Part shown: positions 1 to 9,800 of the stretch, piece after piece
Position numbering within the stretch: the stretch's first letter is position 1
Layout of the letters: every line of letters starts with the position of its first letter
NCBI GenBank assembly: GCA_030144725.1
Contig: JASKMD010000028.1
Location: 5,915,911-5,979,910, forward strand
Reading direction: 5' to 3'
From: Haematococcus lacustris
Lineage: Eukaryota; Chlorophyta; Chlorophyceae; Chlamydomonadales; Haematococcaceae
DNA length: 64,000 nt
Program-made: the position numbers and the translations under genes
The notes under the pieces: generated by a model
What the model was told of the DNA's origin: nothing
Database searches by the model: none
Seen by the model: the letters and a program-made list of their open reading frames with translations, nothing else

Positions 1-220
1 ATGTTGGTAACGACATCTGCACAGCCAAGCATTGAATGTAATAGTCGACATCTGTGCAGATGTTGGTATCAGCAGCTGCACAGATGTTGGTTGCGGTATA
101 CGACATCTGTGCAGATGTCGACTTTCCGCAGCTGCACAGATGTCGACATTGCCTGCAGCTGTGCAGATGTCGACTAGCAGCAGCTGTGCAGATAAAGGAC
201 AACCGACATCTGTGCAGATT
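1..220. repeat. cluster of short CATCTG..CAGATG palindromes
   Basis: About eight full or half copies of a palindrome with core ACATCTGTGCAGATGT lie 15-35 bp apart. Full copies are near 46-61 and 101-117; half copies are near 12, 76, 131, 157, 185 and 204. Several halves are preceded by AGCTG in place of the other arm. The array starts at the window edge, so its left boundary is not visible. No ORF here is convincing. It could be a minisatellite or a subterminal repeat block of a mobile element. Confidence 0.6.
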
Positions 221-684
221 GCTTGGTTAGGAAAATCGCGGCCAAATTACGTCGCAACGGATGCACGGAGTTACATAAGACTTATACCGTTCGAACGGCC
301 TTCTACTCCTCTTTCCATTGAGCTATGGTCGGTCCAATCGCGACCGGTCCTTGTTTATCATGAGTGTGTCTGGTCACCCCTCCCATTGAACCACCACGTA
401 AGGGACATTTGACTTTGCGGCGTGCCTGGTGAGAGTTGAGTTGTCATTTTAACGCGAAATGCCTTATCTCTGCGCCGCGCTTGCGTCTGCGCGCCCGAGC
501 TGCTGGCACCCACGGTGACCGGCAGTCTGCCAGGCACGCGAACGGTTCCGCTCTGCGCGATGGGCCTTTCAAGTGCTGCCTAACAACACCCACAACGCGG
601 GATGCAGAGTTCTCCGCTGCGGTACACTGCGGTACACTTTACGCATGGAGCCCAGATTTCTCAACGTCACCTTACACAGCCAGC

Positions 685-1620
685 TCAATCCCACTCTGCC
701 TGCCCATTGAGATGCTCCAGTACCATGTACCGTAGGTCAGCACGCAAGGTGTTGGCTGGCACATACAACCCCACTGCCTTGCAATACTCGTTTAACATTT
801 TCACGCTCAGCTTCTTGCCCAAGGTGCACAGCTGCTTCACGCTATCTGGTGCAAATGAGCACAGAAGGGTGAGGCACTCATCGTCCCAGTGCTTGTCATC
901 CCTCTTCTGATCGAACATGGGCATGGCTACAAAGGGCTTTGTGATGGAGGGCCTCATGCACACACCCCTTGGTGCGGGGGTCATGCATTGGGCACATGCA
1001 CATGCAGTCTCTGACCACTCAACCTGGATCCCTGCAGCAGGAAAGAAGCAGCTGTGCATGCTCATAGAGCCGGGGATGGATGATGCAAAGGCATGTGCAT
1101 CCCGCTGTGGAGCACTGCAAAGCTCTACCTCCCGTGTGCTCAGCTCCAAGCACCACCGATGACCCACACTTGCTCGTGCACGGTGAGCCTTGCTGGGGTC
1201 AGCAGCAGCAGCTGGCTTGTGATATGCATTGCAATGCTGCACAAACCCCAATGCATTGCACTTCCCAACACGATCAGCCAGGATCTCACCCCTCAGCCAC
1301 TGCTTCACCACCCCTCCCTCTGAATCATGCCTGCCCTTGAAGTGAGCTGTAGCCCCATAGCTCCACCACACCGGCATGCTGAACCTCTGTGCCATGCCCC
1401 AATGCTGTCGCATGGCTGGGGCGCCCTTGAACTGCCCTGCACACCCATCAGACCACATGTACAACTGCCTCATGTCCATGTCATGCTCAGCCAGCAAGTA
1501 ACACATCACCTGGTTTACTGCTGCTTGGGTAATGGCTGCCGACTGCTCCTTCCCATCTGTCATCACATACACGGTGTGCTCCTTGTAGACCCCCTCTTTG
1601 TTCTTGAAGTATGCACACGG
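685..1620 (-). CDS. transposase-like protein with SDGC..QFK and GG.VK motifs and C-terminal SAP-like segment
   Basis: The uninterrupted frame runs from about 1620 to a TGA at 685-687. A GTG at 1572 is only an internal position: about 16 more codons upstream (KNKEGVYKEHT before TVYVMTDGKEQ) fit the protein, and a splice acceptor CTTCAAG lies there, so this is probably a last exon. Visible motifs are WSDGCAGQFKG (about 42 residues after the GTG) and, about 35 residues on, AHFKG..DSEGGVVK. This pair recalls a group of uncharacterised, often transposon-derived RNase H-like proteins of animals and algae (SDGC..QYK followed by GHGKG..D..GG..KR), where the aspartates are likely catalytic. The C-terminal part (KLSVKMLNEYCKAVGLYV onward) looks like a SAP/LEM-type helix-turn-helix DNA-binding segment. 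No terminal inverted repeats were found around it. Family membership is a motif-level inference. Confidence 0.5.
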   Translation of the reverse strand, partial: PCAYFKNKEGVYKEHTVYVMTDGKEQSAAITQAAVNQVMCYLLAEHDMDMRQLYMWSDGCAGQFKGAPAMRQHWGMAQRFSMPVWWSYGATAHFKGRHDSEGGVVKQWLRGEILADRVGKCNALGFVQHCNAYHKPAAAADPSKAHRARASVGHRWCLELSTREVELCSAPQRDAHAFASSIPGSMSMHSCFFPAAGIQVEWSETACACAQCMTPAPRGVCMRPSITKPFVAMPMFDQKRDDKHWDDECLTLLCSFAPDSVKQLCTLGKKLSVKMLNEYCKAVGLYVPANTLRADLRYMVLEHLNGQAEWD

Positions 1621-2261
1621 TGTGGCTCAGTGGTGTGTCAGTGGTGTGTCTCAGTGGTGTGTCCCTCCCTTCCCCTTGTAGGGGTGATACTTGGATGCAG
1701 GCATCCTGCTAGCACGTACACACGTAGGTAAAAACACTATTTGCAATACTCAGCAATAGTTGAGAACTTGGCAGGGGGTCCACAGCTAAGTTCCCTAGCC
1801 AGTGACGCAGGGCTGGAGAATCCGATTGAGTCCGATGGTCGTCATACGGGCATCAGCAGGTTGGGCAGCATGGAAGAGTGTTTCCCCACCTTTTGGAGCC
1901 TAATCCACAAGGGATTGATGCAGCTGCCACTGCTGTGCTCCTACTGTGGTCTCCTCCAAGTTTCAGAGCCCCTGAGCCAGCGCATGTTGGTTGTCATGTT
2001 GGACATGGGGTCGGGCTCCTAACACATCGCGCACTATCCATCGCGTTAACAAGAGACTCACTGCTACTGGGTCAATGTACATCAAGTCCGCAGGCTTGGT
2101 AGGGTCGGATACCCGGCAACATGCCCTACCGGCTCAGCGTGTGCCTCAGCGCAGCCGCTCTCCGACGCTACAATCCGCGTGTGAATCGGTGCAGAAACGA
2201 GTCCGGAAAAGCCGTTGTCCCTTATCGTTAGGGGGGTTGGTGGTTCAATGGGAGGGGTGAC
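1621..2261. other. no gene seen
   Basis: A GTGGTGTGTCAGTGGTGTGTCTCAG-type short tandem lies near 1627-1665. The rest is unassigned. The last 200 bases may be decayed upstream gypsy pol sequence, but stops occur in all frames and no motif is legible. Confidence 0.4.
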
Positions 2262-3349
2262 CGTCTATACCTGGATACCGCTGGGAAGTCATGCACATGG
2301 ACTTCATAACCAAACTACCGTCCGGATCACATGGATATGATTCCATCTGTGTATTCGTTGACAGGCTCTCCAAAATGGTGCACCTAGTGCCATGTAAGGA
2401 AAGCATGGATGCTCCTGAGTTTGCACAACTCTTCATTGATTCGGTATTTGTCCATCATGGGCTACCATCTGAAGTTGTGAGTGATCGGGGCTCCCTATTC
2501 GTGAGCAAGTTCTGGCAAGCTGTATGCAAGCTAATGGGCATGAAACATTCTCTCACCTCCAGCTATCACCCCCAGTCAAATGGGCAGGTTGAGCGGTACA
2601 ACAAAGTGTTGGAGGAGATGCTCCGGCATTATATCTCTCCCACTCAACGAGACTGGCCTAAAAACCTCTCGTTTGCCGAGTTTGCAATTAATAACTCATG
2701 GCAAGAAAGTATTAAGTCTACACCTTTCCTGATTAACTATGGACAGTCCCCAGTGACACCGGTGACCCATGAGTTACCTCGGTTGCCACCTCCCATGGCC
2801 CAGTTCTTCTCTGATGGCTGGGAAAAGGGCGTTCAAGAAGCCAGGAGATGTATGAAACTGGCACAAAGTCGGCAGTCAAATGATGCTAATCCACACAGGA
2901 AATCCGCGGACAGTATGTATTAAGTGGGTGACCGTGTGCTGCTTAGTACCATGAACCTGCGTAACATGGTGGGCAAAGCCAGAAAGCTGCTGCCACGGTA
3001 TGTGGGGCCTTTCAGGATTGAGGCTCATGTGGGTAGAGACGCTGTAAAGCTGACCCTGCCCTCAGCCATGTCCAGGATCCATCCTGTCTTCCATGTGTCA
3101 TTACTAAGACCCTATGAGGGCAACTTTGGTCGTCTACCCCCCACTGAGCTGGGCTGGTTAGATGATTCCCCACAATATGAAGTAGAGCGCATTGTGAACC
3201 ACCGGCATGTGCGTGCAGGTAAAGCAAAGGAGTACCTCGTCAAGTGGAAGGGTTATGATGACTCTGACAACACCTGGGAGCCTGCCAGCAATCTAGCAAA
3301 TGCCCCTGACTGCGTGAACTTGTATAAGGCTCAGAATGGCTTGCTGTGA
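2262..3349 (+). pseudogene. gypsy/chromovirus integrase plus chromodomain, 5'-truncated, one nonsense codon
   Basis: The frame becomes legible just before MHMDFITKLP and carries a gypsy integrase core: Asp at 2300-2302, Asp at 2483-2485 (VVSDRGSLF) and Glu at 2591-2593 (NGQVERYNK). There are 35 residues between the second Asp and the Glu, as in a D,D-35-E core. A TAA at 2921-2923 interrupts the frame, which resumes at once as [13 protein letters not shown], the usual GPY-type region ([20 protein letters not shown]). A C-terminal chromodomain follows ([27 protein letters not shown]), which marks a chromovirus. Gag, protease, reverse transcriptase and RNase H are absent and the reading frame is lost upstream of 2262. 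The copy cannot be autonomous. Confidence 0.9.
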
Positions 3350-3632
3350 TTTAAATGTGGGACATGGGCTCCATGTGGTCGTGCTGGTTGCTTTGCTGCA
3401 TGCTATGTGCCTTGGTGTGCTATGGGTTCAGTTGCTCATGTGAGCCTGGCTTGTCTTGTTCCCAGCGTCCACTGGCTCTGTGAGTCTGGGCTGAAGGGTC
3501 CATGGTGACCGTAAACTCCTGAGAGCTACCTGCGTCCGGATGGGCAGGAGTTCCAAACTAGCGGTCATGTACTGCGAGTCCATGCCATGATGGCCTATGG
3601 GCGGAACGGCCATCCCATAGGAGGGGGAGGAA

Positions 3633-3868
3633 TGTAGCGTTCCGATTCTGCACTAAGCGGATCGGCGCTAGTGTCACTGCTGAAGTGTGATACAGGCAGG
3701 TTAAGTGGTGGGCTGTACTGCTGCCCACCATTCGGGTTCGATCCCCGGAGGCCGTTCTATGTCTTAGCCTGGTTGCGCTGCAGCAGTCTGACACCTGTAA
3801 CTGCGGTTAGCGTTGCATGGCGTTCACACACTGAAAAGATTTGAGGCGCGTTCTTTCTGAACGCTACA
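3633..3868 (+). repeat. 3' LTR of the chromovirus (236 bp)
   Basis: It begins TGTAGCGTTC and ends GAACGCTACA, a perfect 10-bp inverted terminal repeat with the canonical TG..CA ends. A polypurine tract lies immediately upstream. No second LTR copy is present in the window, so age cannot be estimated. Confidence 0.85.
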
Positions 3869-3934
3869 AGTCATTCGATCAGCAGTCCACAGAGGTCTCG
3901 TAATCAAGCCTCCCTAAGCCTCGAACACTGCAGG
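3869..3934. repeat. dispersed target repeat, uninterrupted copy
   Basis: The first 50 bases (TCATTCGATCAGCA.TCCACAGAGGTCTCG onward) recur with one mismatch at 12569-12618. This copy continues through CCTCCCTAAGCCTCGAAC without interruption, whereas the copy at 12569 is split by transposons C, A and B at that point. It therefore serves as the empty-site reference for those insertions. What the repeat itself is remains unknown. Confidence 0.75.
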
Positions 3935-6518
3935 ATCTCATCATAAGTAAAAAGCAAGTCACACCTCATGGGATCCTGCATTGAGAAAAGAGAATATACC
4001 ATTCATCCTAGCTGAGTGTCTGGACTGTTGCACTCTCCCCCACTCCGAAAAGCTACGTCCCGGAGCTTGCTGATATCAGTTAGAAACATTCGACAACAGG
4101 CAAAGACAGACAGGCAGAAACAGTCTTGCTTCAGGCTACATGCATCAGACAAGCAAATGCATGAGCTCCATGCAAACCATGCTAGACCTATGAAATCGGA
4201 GTCTTGAGCTGACCGGTGTCTCGTTCTCCTCCTCCTCCTCCAAAGCTGACCAAAGAAACCATCGTGACAGAAACTGAGAAACAGAAGATGTGGTAGCTAT
4301 GTTCAGCGCAGGTTGCAATGGGTGATCGGTCCATGCCGGCTGCATAATGCTAGAACAGAGTTGGTGGGATGTAGACAGACATATGCCTTGTCCCTAACCA
4401 GAGTGGATGGTTGCGGGGTCATGTGCTTGGTTGCAGTCATGCCCATGTGATGCAGGTCGGTGCGCATGGGAGTTATATGGCTCCCCCGGCTCTGCTGTAG
4501 TAACTGGCATGTTAGCCAGCCAGTGCAGCCGTAAGGAGACGCTGGTACTGTGCACTTTGAGGTCACTTGAGGTGCAAGGCTGCGAAGCTCAAGAGCCTAG
4601 GCGTATGTGCCCGATCGATTGGATGCAGAGGTGTGTGTGCCTTACTGCATAGTGTGTGGCCCATGCATGAGTTAACATGAGAGAAGCAGTACGGCAACTG
4701 CAACCCTAGGCAAATGCATGATCGCTTTGCCCCGTGCCGTTGTTAGCTACCTCAGGGTGACACCTGGGCTGCTTGATTGTGCGCTACCTCAGGGGACACC
4801 TGGGATGCTTGATTGTGCGCTACCTCAGGGGACACCTGGGATGCTTGATTGTGCGTCGGCTGTGCGGCTAACGACTTGTTTGTAGTGGTAGGCTGCTGGC
4901 TAGGGTGCTATGCTGCCATGGTGTGTGGATGCTACCTCAGGAGACGCCTGGGCTGTGAGAGTGTGCACATGTCGTGCAACTATGCATGAGTGTATTGGTA
5001 GGCTGCTGGGTGAGCTGCCATGGTGTAGAAAGGTGCCCTAATCTCTGCAAGGAATACAGGAGTGTAGGCTGTAGGCGATGTCTCTGTGGCTGAAGCCAGC
5101 AGGATGCATGAAGCTAGAGCTGTGCTATGTGCCGTCTCTGTAGCTGATGCCAACAGGGTGTGTAATGGGACTGCGACTGTGCTGTGAGGTCTCGCCTGAT
5201 GCGGGATGTGCAACGATGCGACTGTGCTGCAGGTGCGGTGCGAGGACAGCTTACTGCGACTTCGCCTCCTAGAAAAGCATCCGAGCTCTCCGCTGTGGGG
5301 CTCCACTTGTGCGGGTTGGGCTGCAAGTGTGTCGACCGAGTCTAACAAGAGCGATGTCGTGCGCTAGAGAAGCAGCTATATGTGGCGTGAGCGGTGCACT
5401 TAGTGCTGGGCAGCTGAGAGTGCATGCCTAAAGACGTCAAGATATGACTACTGGACTGGCCCCCATGCCACTCTGCCCTGCTTGTCGTGTCTATCAGCTG
5501 AAGACTATGCCTGGTAGGCTGGGTGCTACTGCCAACTGCATGTTATGACTCTCTGCAGGCTGTGGTGCACTGCAAGGTACTGATCTCTGCTTGTGCAGGC
5601 TGATGTTGGTTGTGATTACCAGCTGGGTGTGCTCTGTGCCTATCAGTGGCCAGGTACGCTTGTTGGCGGTGCAATGCATCTAGAGCAGGAGTGCACCTGT
5701 GTTTGTTCCATGCTTCTGGGCTGGGAGTTGTGTTCTCTGCTTGGACAGGTTGATTGTGTTGATGAAACTCTGGTAGGCCTGACTGATTGGGTCTCAGCAA
5801 GGTGCTGGATGTATGGTGATGATGCTCTGCGTGGGGCAGGCTATGTTGAGACTCTGCTAGGAGCAGGTTGTATGTGTAGCATTTTTACAGGTTTGCAACA
5901 CGACTCTTGCAAGCTGGTGCTCTGCAAGCCTATGCTCTCTGCCAAGTGCAGGCTGTGGTGTAACTCTGCTTAGACCTGCAGTTTGGCTGCAGATTTACAG
6001 GTTTGGTGATAACTAGTTCGCTAAGCTCCCGTTAGCTGGGGTGGTGGCGGGGATGATGGTGGCAAGCAGCGCACGTGTAAATGTGCAAGGCAAGCTAAGC
6101 AATCCTCCGCGTCAGCGGGACAAAGCAAGGACTAGCTAAGCTCTCCGTGTAAGCGGGTAAAGCAAGCCTGCGAAATAGCAGTGCAAGCACAGCAGGTACG
6201 GCTGTACAACACCTCTGCAGAATCAGCAGGTAACTCTGCAGCAGTAGGCCGCTGGAGCTGGGTTCATCGACTCCGACTCCGTTGGCACCTCCGAATCAGT
6301 TGGCTCGGGTGTCACTGCGCACAGGTCCATAGATCGAACAATTGCGGAAACCAAGTGTAACAGTAGTGTTTGTTCGGTCAGGATGCATGGTCGGCTGAGA
6401 GATAAATGTCGGCTGCAGCCGCCAGGCATGCTGAGTTATGCGGCTATTGTTGCCGCTGCGACTGTCTACATACTGTTCGACAGCCTCCGACTCGCGCTGT
6501 GGTAGTGCAATGTACTTA
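3935..6518. other. intergenic or degenerate repeat DNA, no gene recognised
   Basis: ORFs here are short and low in information. Between about 5040 and 5960 the sequence is a loose, decayed minisatellite with recurring CTCTGCAGGCTG / GTGCTCTGC / GCTGATGCCA motifs. Between 6010 and 6240 GCTAAGC..CGGGTAAAGCAAG phrases recur. I see no splice-consistent coding pattern. Confidence 0.5.
4746..4854 (+). repeat. 36-37 bp tandem repeat, three copies
   Basis: The unit starts GCTACCTCAGGG, continues GACACCTGGG and ends GCTTGATTGTGC. It occurs three times head to tail, with one further diverged copy near 4931-4966. Confidence 0.85.
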
Positions 6519-6523
6519 CATCG

Positions 6524-6807
6524 TGTTAGTTGCATACCCTCCCGGTGCAGTTGAGATCAAAGCACCGGGATTGTAGGGTGTGCCTGCCAGCGGCCCGGCC
6601 GCGATGAGTGCGAGTGTGACTGCCGTATTTAGGGCAGACACCCGGCAGTCGTAGGCACCCTGAACTGGTGTCCGCGTCTGCCCGTGCTCTTCCAACAGGT
6701 AGGCGCAAGGTTGCGCAAGGTTGACGCAAGGTTGCGCGTTAGCAGTTGTGGCAGATCAATGTAACTACCCTGAACTGGTGTCCGCGTCTGCCCGTGCTCT
6801 TCCAACA
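6524..6807 (+). repeat. copia 5' LTR (284 bp)
   Basis: It starts TGTTAG and ends CCAACA. It contains an inverted CCCGGTGC..GCACCGGG pair (6541-6568), a TATA-like GTATTTA at 6625, a TGTAA poly(A)-type signal at 6760-6764, and a 41-bp block present twice (6657-6697 and 6767-6807). The TATA position predicts a transcript start near 6655, at the first block. TGTAA places 3' processing inside the second block. Confidence 0.95.
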
Positions 6808-6829
6808 GGTTATGGGCCCACGCGCTGAC
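6808..6829 (+). other. primer-binding site matching the anticodon arm of initiator tRNA-Met
   Basis: The bases directly after the LTR, GGTTATGGGCCCACGCGCT, are complementary to the anticodon stem-loop of eukaryotic initiator tRNA-Met (..GGGCCCATAACC..), not to its CCA 3' end. Drosophila copia is known to prime from a 5' half of initiator tRNA-Met at the same region. Half-tRNA priming here is inferred from that match. Confidence 0.75.
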
Positions 6830-6894
6830 GCGCGATAGGACTCCAGTAAGTTGCCGGCTAGGGTTCGTGTGGTTGACAGCCCAGTCGATCAGCG

Positions 6895-9800
6895 ATGGCA
6901 ACTTCTCCTGCTTCAGCCTCTGGCAATCAGGCCACCATTCTCGATGATGACAACTGGCCAATTTGGAGCATCCGCACCGAAGGCCTGCTAATCGAAGCAG
7001 GCCTCTGGTCCGTCGTCACCGACGGCGTCACCCCCTTACCCACCGCGCCAGCACCTAACGCCACTCAGGAAGAGCGGGCAGCGTACGCTGTCGAGCTAGC
7101 CCGATCTCTTGCAGACAGCGCGCTGGATCGCAAAGCCAAAGCCTTTATCCAGCGGCACGTCTCCAACCTCCACATCTTTACTGTCAAGTCTGCAGACTCA
7201 GCGCAAGACGCCTGGGAAACCCTCGAATCTCAGTTCACCGAATCGTCAGTCGCGCGACAGTCGCAGCTTCAGCAGCAACTCAGCCTCCTGCGCATGGAGC
7301 CCGGCGAGTCAGTAGCGCGCTTCTATGCGCGTTTGCAGCAGCTGCTTACAGAGCTGGAAGCTTGCAACTGTGAGACATCTGAGTCCACAGTGGTACTCGC
7401 CATCCTGGCAGCCCTACCGCCTGAGTACGAAAGCACAGTCGAAAGGCTGCGCTACGATCAGACCAGCGCCGACCTAAAAGTCGAGCGCATCAAGCGTGTG
7501 CTGCTGACTAAGGAGGCTGACCTACTCAGCAAGCAGATGCAGCAGCAACTCAGCACCTTCTCATCCTCACTCTGGTCCTACTCCTCCCCTTCTGACAGCA
7601 GGGGGGGTGGCAGCTCAGGCGGACGGGGGGGCAGGGGCAGGTTCAGGCTACCCCAGCAGTCTCGTGAGCAGCAGCAGCAGCAGCAGACCAGAGCACAGTC
7701 ACCTGACAGGTCTTCCAGGGAGGTCAGCTCACATGCTCATCTGACCTGCAACTACTGTGCTAAGCCTGGCCACATCATGTCTGAATGTTTCACCTTTGAC
7801 AGAGATCAGCGCAATCGCATGAGGACCCTTTTCAGCAACTCTGCCAGAACCAGCAGCCCAGGCAGGCGTCCCAGTCCAGGCAGGAGCTCTAGCCCAGCAG
7901 CCAGGGCATCCAGCCCCAGCAGAGGCAGGGCCCAGACCCCTGGCAGAACAGCAGCTCAGAGCCCATCCAGGGGAGCCAGCCTGTTCACCTGCTCCACTGC
8001 TGCTGCTGATGATGATGATGATGATGATGACCTTGATGATGTTCTCATGCAGATGGTGCAGCCCAGACTCAACTTCAACAGTGACCTATACAGCCCCTTC
8101 TGCATTGATTCAGGTGCCTCACAGCACATTCTGAAGGACCTGCAGTTCTTCTACAACTACACCCCCTTTGCGCCAGATAAGCACAGGCCTGTAAGGCTGG
8201 CAGCTGAGGGCCACAGGGTCTGGGCAGTTGGGTCAGGCAGCGTGTTTCTGAGCACCAAGCGTGGCTCCTGGTATCTCAGCCATGCTTTGTATGTCCCTGA
8301 CAGCAAGCAAAACTTTATCTCAGTGACAGCTGCAACAGACGAAGGCAGCAGCTTTCTTTTCCGTGGGGATGTGTGCCAGATCAGCTGCAATCAGTTTGGC
8401 AGCATGCTCAGGGTGAATGCGCACAAGGTCAAAAACTCCTACATCCTGGCAGCTGTTCCCATGCCAGATGGCCCTGACACAGACTCAGAGCAGGAGGGTG
8501 CCAAGCTGTATGGCATCCAGCAGTCAGCTCTACAGCCTGACCCCAGGATAAAGCTGGAGCTCCTGACCAACGTGCCTGCGCCCTCTGTCAACAGCACCAC
8601 CTCCAACTCTCCCCAGGTGTGGCACCAGCGCCTGTGTCATACTTCCTATGATGCTCTGGCACGCATGCAGTCAGCAGGCATGGTGTCAGGTGTACCTGTC
8701 ACAGCCGCCCAGTTCCGAGCAGCTGCCTCAGATCCAGCTGTGTGTGTGGGCTGTGTTAAGGGCAAACAGCACAAGAATGTTGCATTTGCTGGACCACCCC
8801 CCAATGCAGCTCCAGTGACAGCTCCCCTAGGGCTGATCCACATGGATGTCTGTGGCCCCATGCATGCCAGGGCCAGAGACGGCAGCCTGTATGTGGCTAC
8901 TTTCCTTGATGAATACACAAAGCTATCTGTGTGTGTGCCTATCAGCAGCAAAGCTCAGGTGCCAGACACAGTCAGAACAGTCATTGAAGAGCTTGAGACT
9001 CAGTCAGGCTACCGCTGCAAAGCCATCCGAACAGTCAATGGCACAGAGTACGTCAACAGCCGCATGAGAGAGTACTGTGCCAGCAAAGGCATAGTGCACC
9101 AGCACTCAGCCCCCTACAGCCCCCAGCAGAATGGTGCAGCTGAACGCCTGAACAGAACCATCTTTGAGAAAGCTCGCAGCATCATCCACTCAGCCGATAT
9201 CTCACTCAGCTTCTGGGCACATGCTGTCAAGTTTGCCAATCATGTCAGATGCCTGCTTCCTGTGTCAGGCCAGCCGCTCACACCTTGGGAGGCCTTCTAC
9301 GGTGTCAAACCTGATCTGTCTGGTCTCAGAGTGTTTGGCTGCAAAGTCTGGCTCCACATTCCTGATCACCAGCGCAGCAAACTGCAGGCCAAGTCGGTTG
9401 AGGGCCTGTTCATAGGCTATGAGCCTGGCTCTAAGGCGTACAGAGTCCTGGTCAATGGCAGAGAGACATGCAGCAAAGACATAGTGTTTGACGAGCTGTC
9501 AGTTCTGCAGCCTACTCGCCAGCAGGACCAGCCAGCCCAGCCTGTGTTTCTCTTACCCCTCCCACCCAGCCCTACACCCCCCTCTGAGCCACTGACCCCA
9601 GCAGCTCCTGCTGAGGGGGGCAACAGTCTGCAGCAGACCAGCAGCAGTAGCTCTGAGGACAGTGGGAGCAGCAGCAGCAGCATCAGCAGGCCAGGCAGCA
9701 GTGCACAGCGACCACAGTCCAGATCCCTGGAAGGCGTAGGGGCACATCAAGACAGCAGCAGCCCAGACTCTCCACCCAGTGAGCAAGAACCCAGTCAGCA

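Larger units (their letters stand above)
2262..3868 (+). mobile_element. 3' remnant of a Ty3/gypsy chromovirus
   Basis: The remnant consists of the integrase-chromodomain pseudogene, about 280 bp of 3' untranslated sequence, a purine tract (GGAGGGGGAGGAA, ending at 3632) and one LTR (3633-3868). The 5' LTR, primer site and most of pol are missing from the window. The 3' end is therefore well defined and the 5' end is a truncation or rearrangement break near 2000-2260. Confidence 0.85.

Noticed and set aside
1..220. CRISPR-like array of spaced palindromic repeats
   Set aside because: Repeat units are incomplete and variable, spacers are short and uneven, and the sequence is clearly eukaryotic nuclear DNA.
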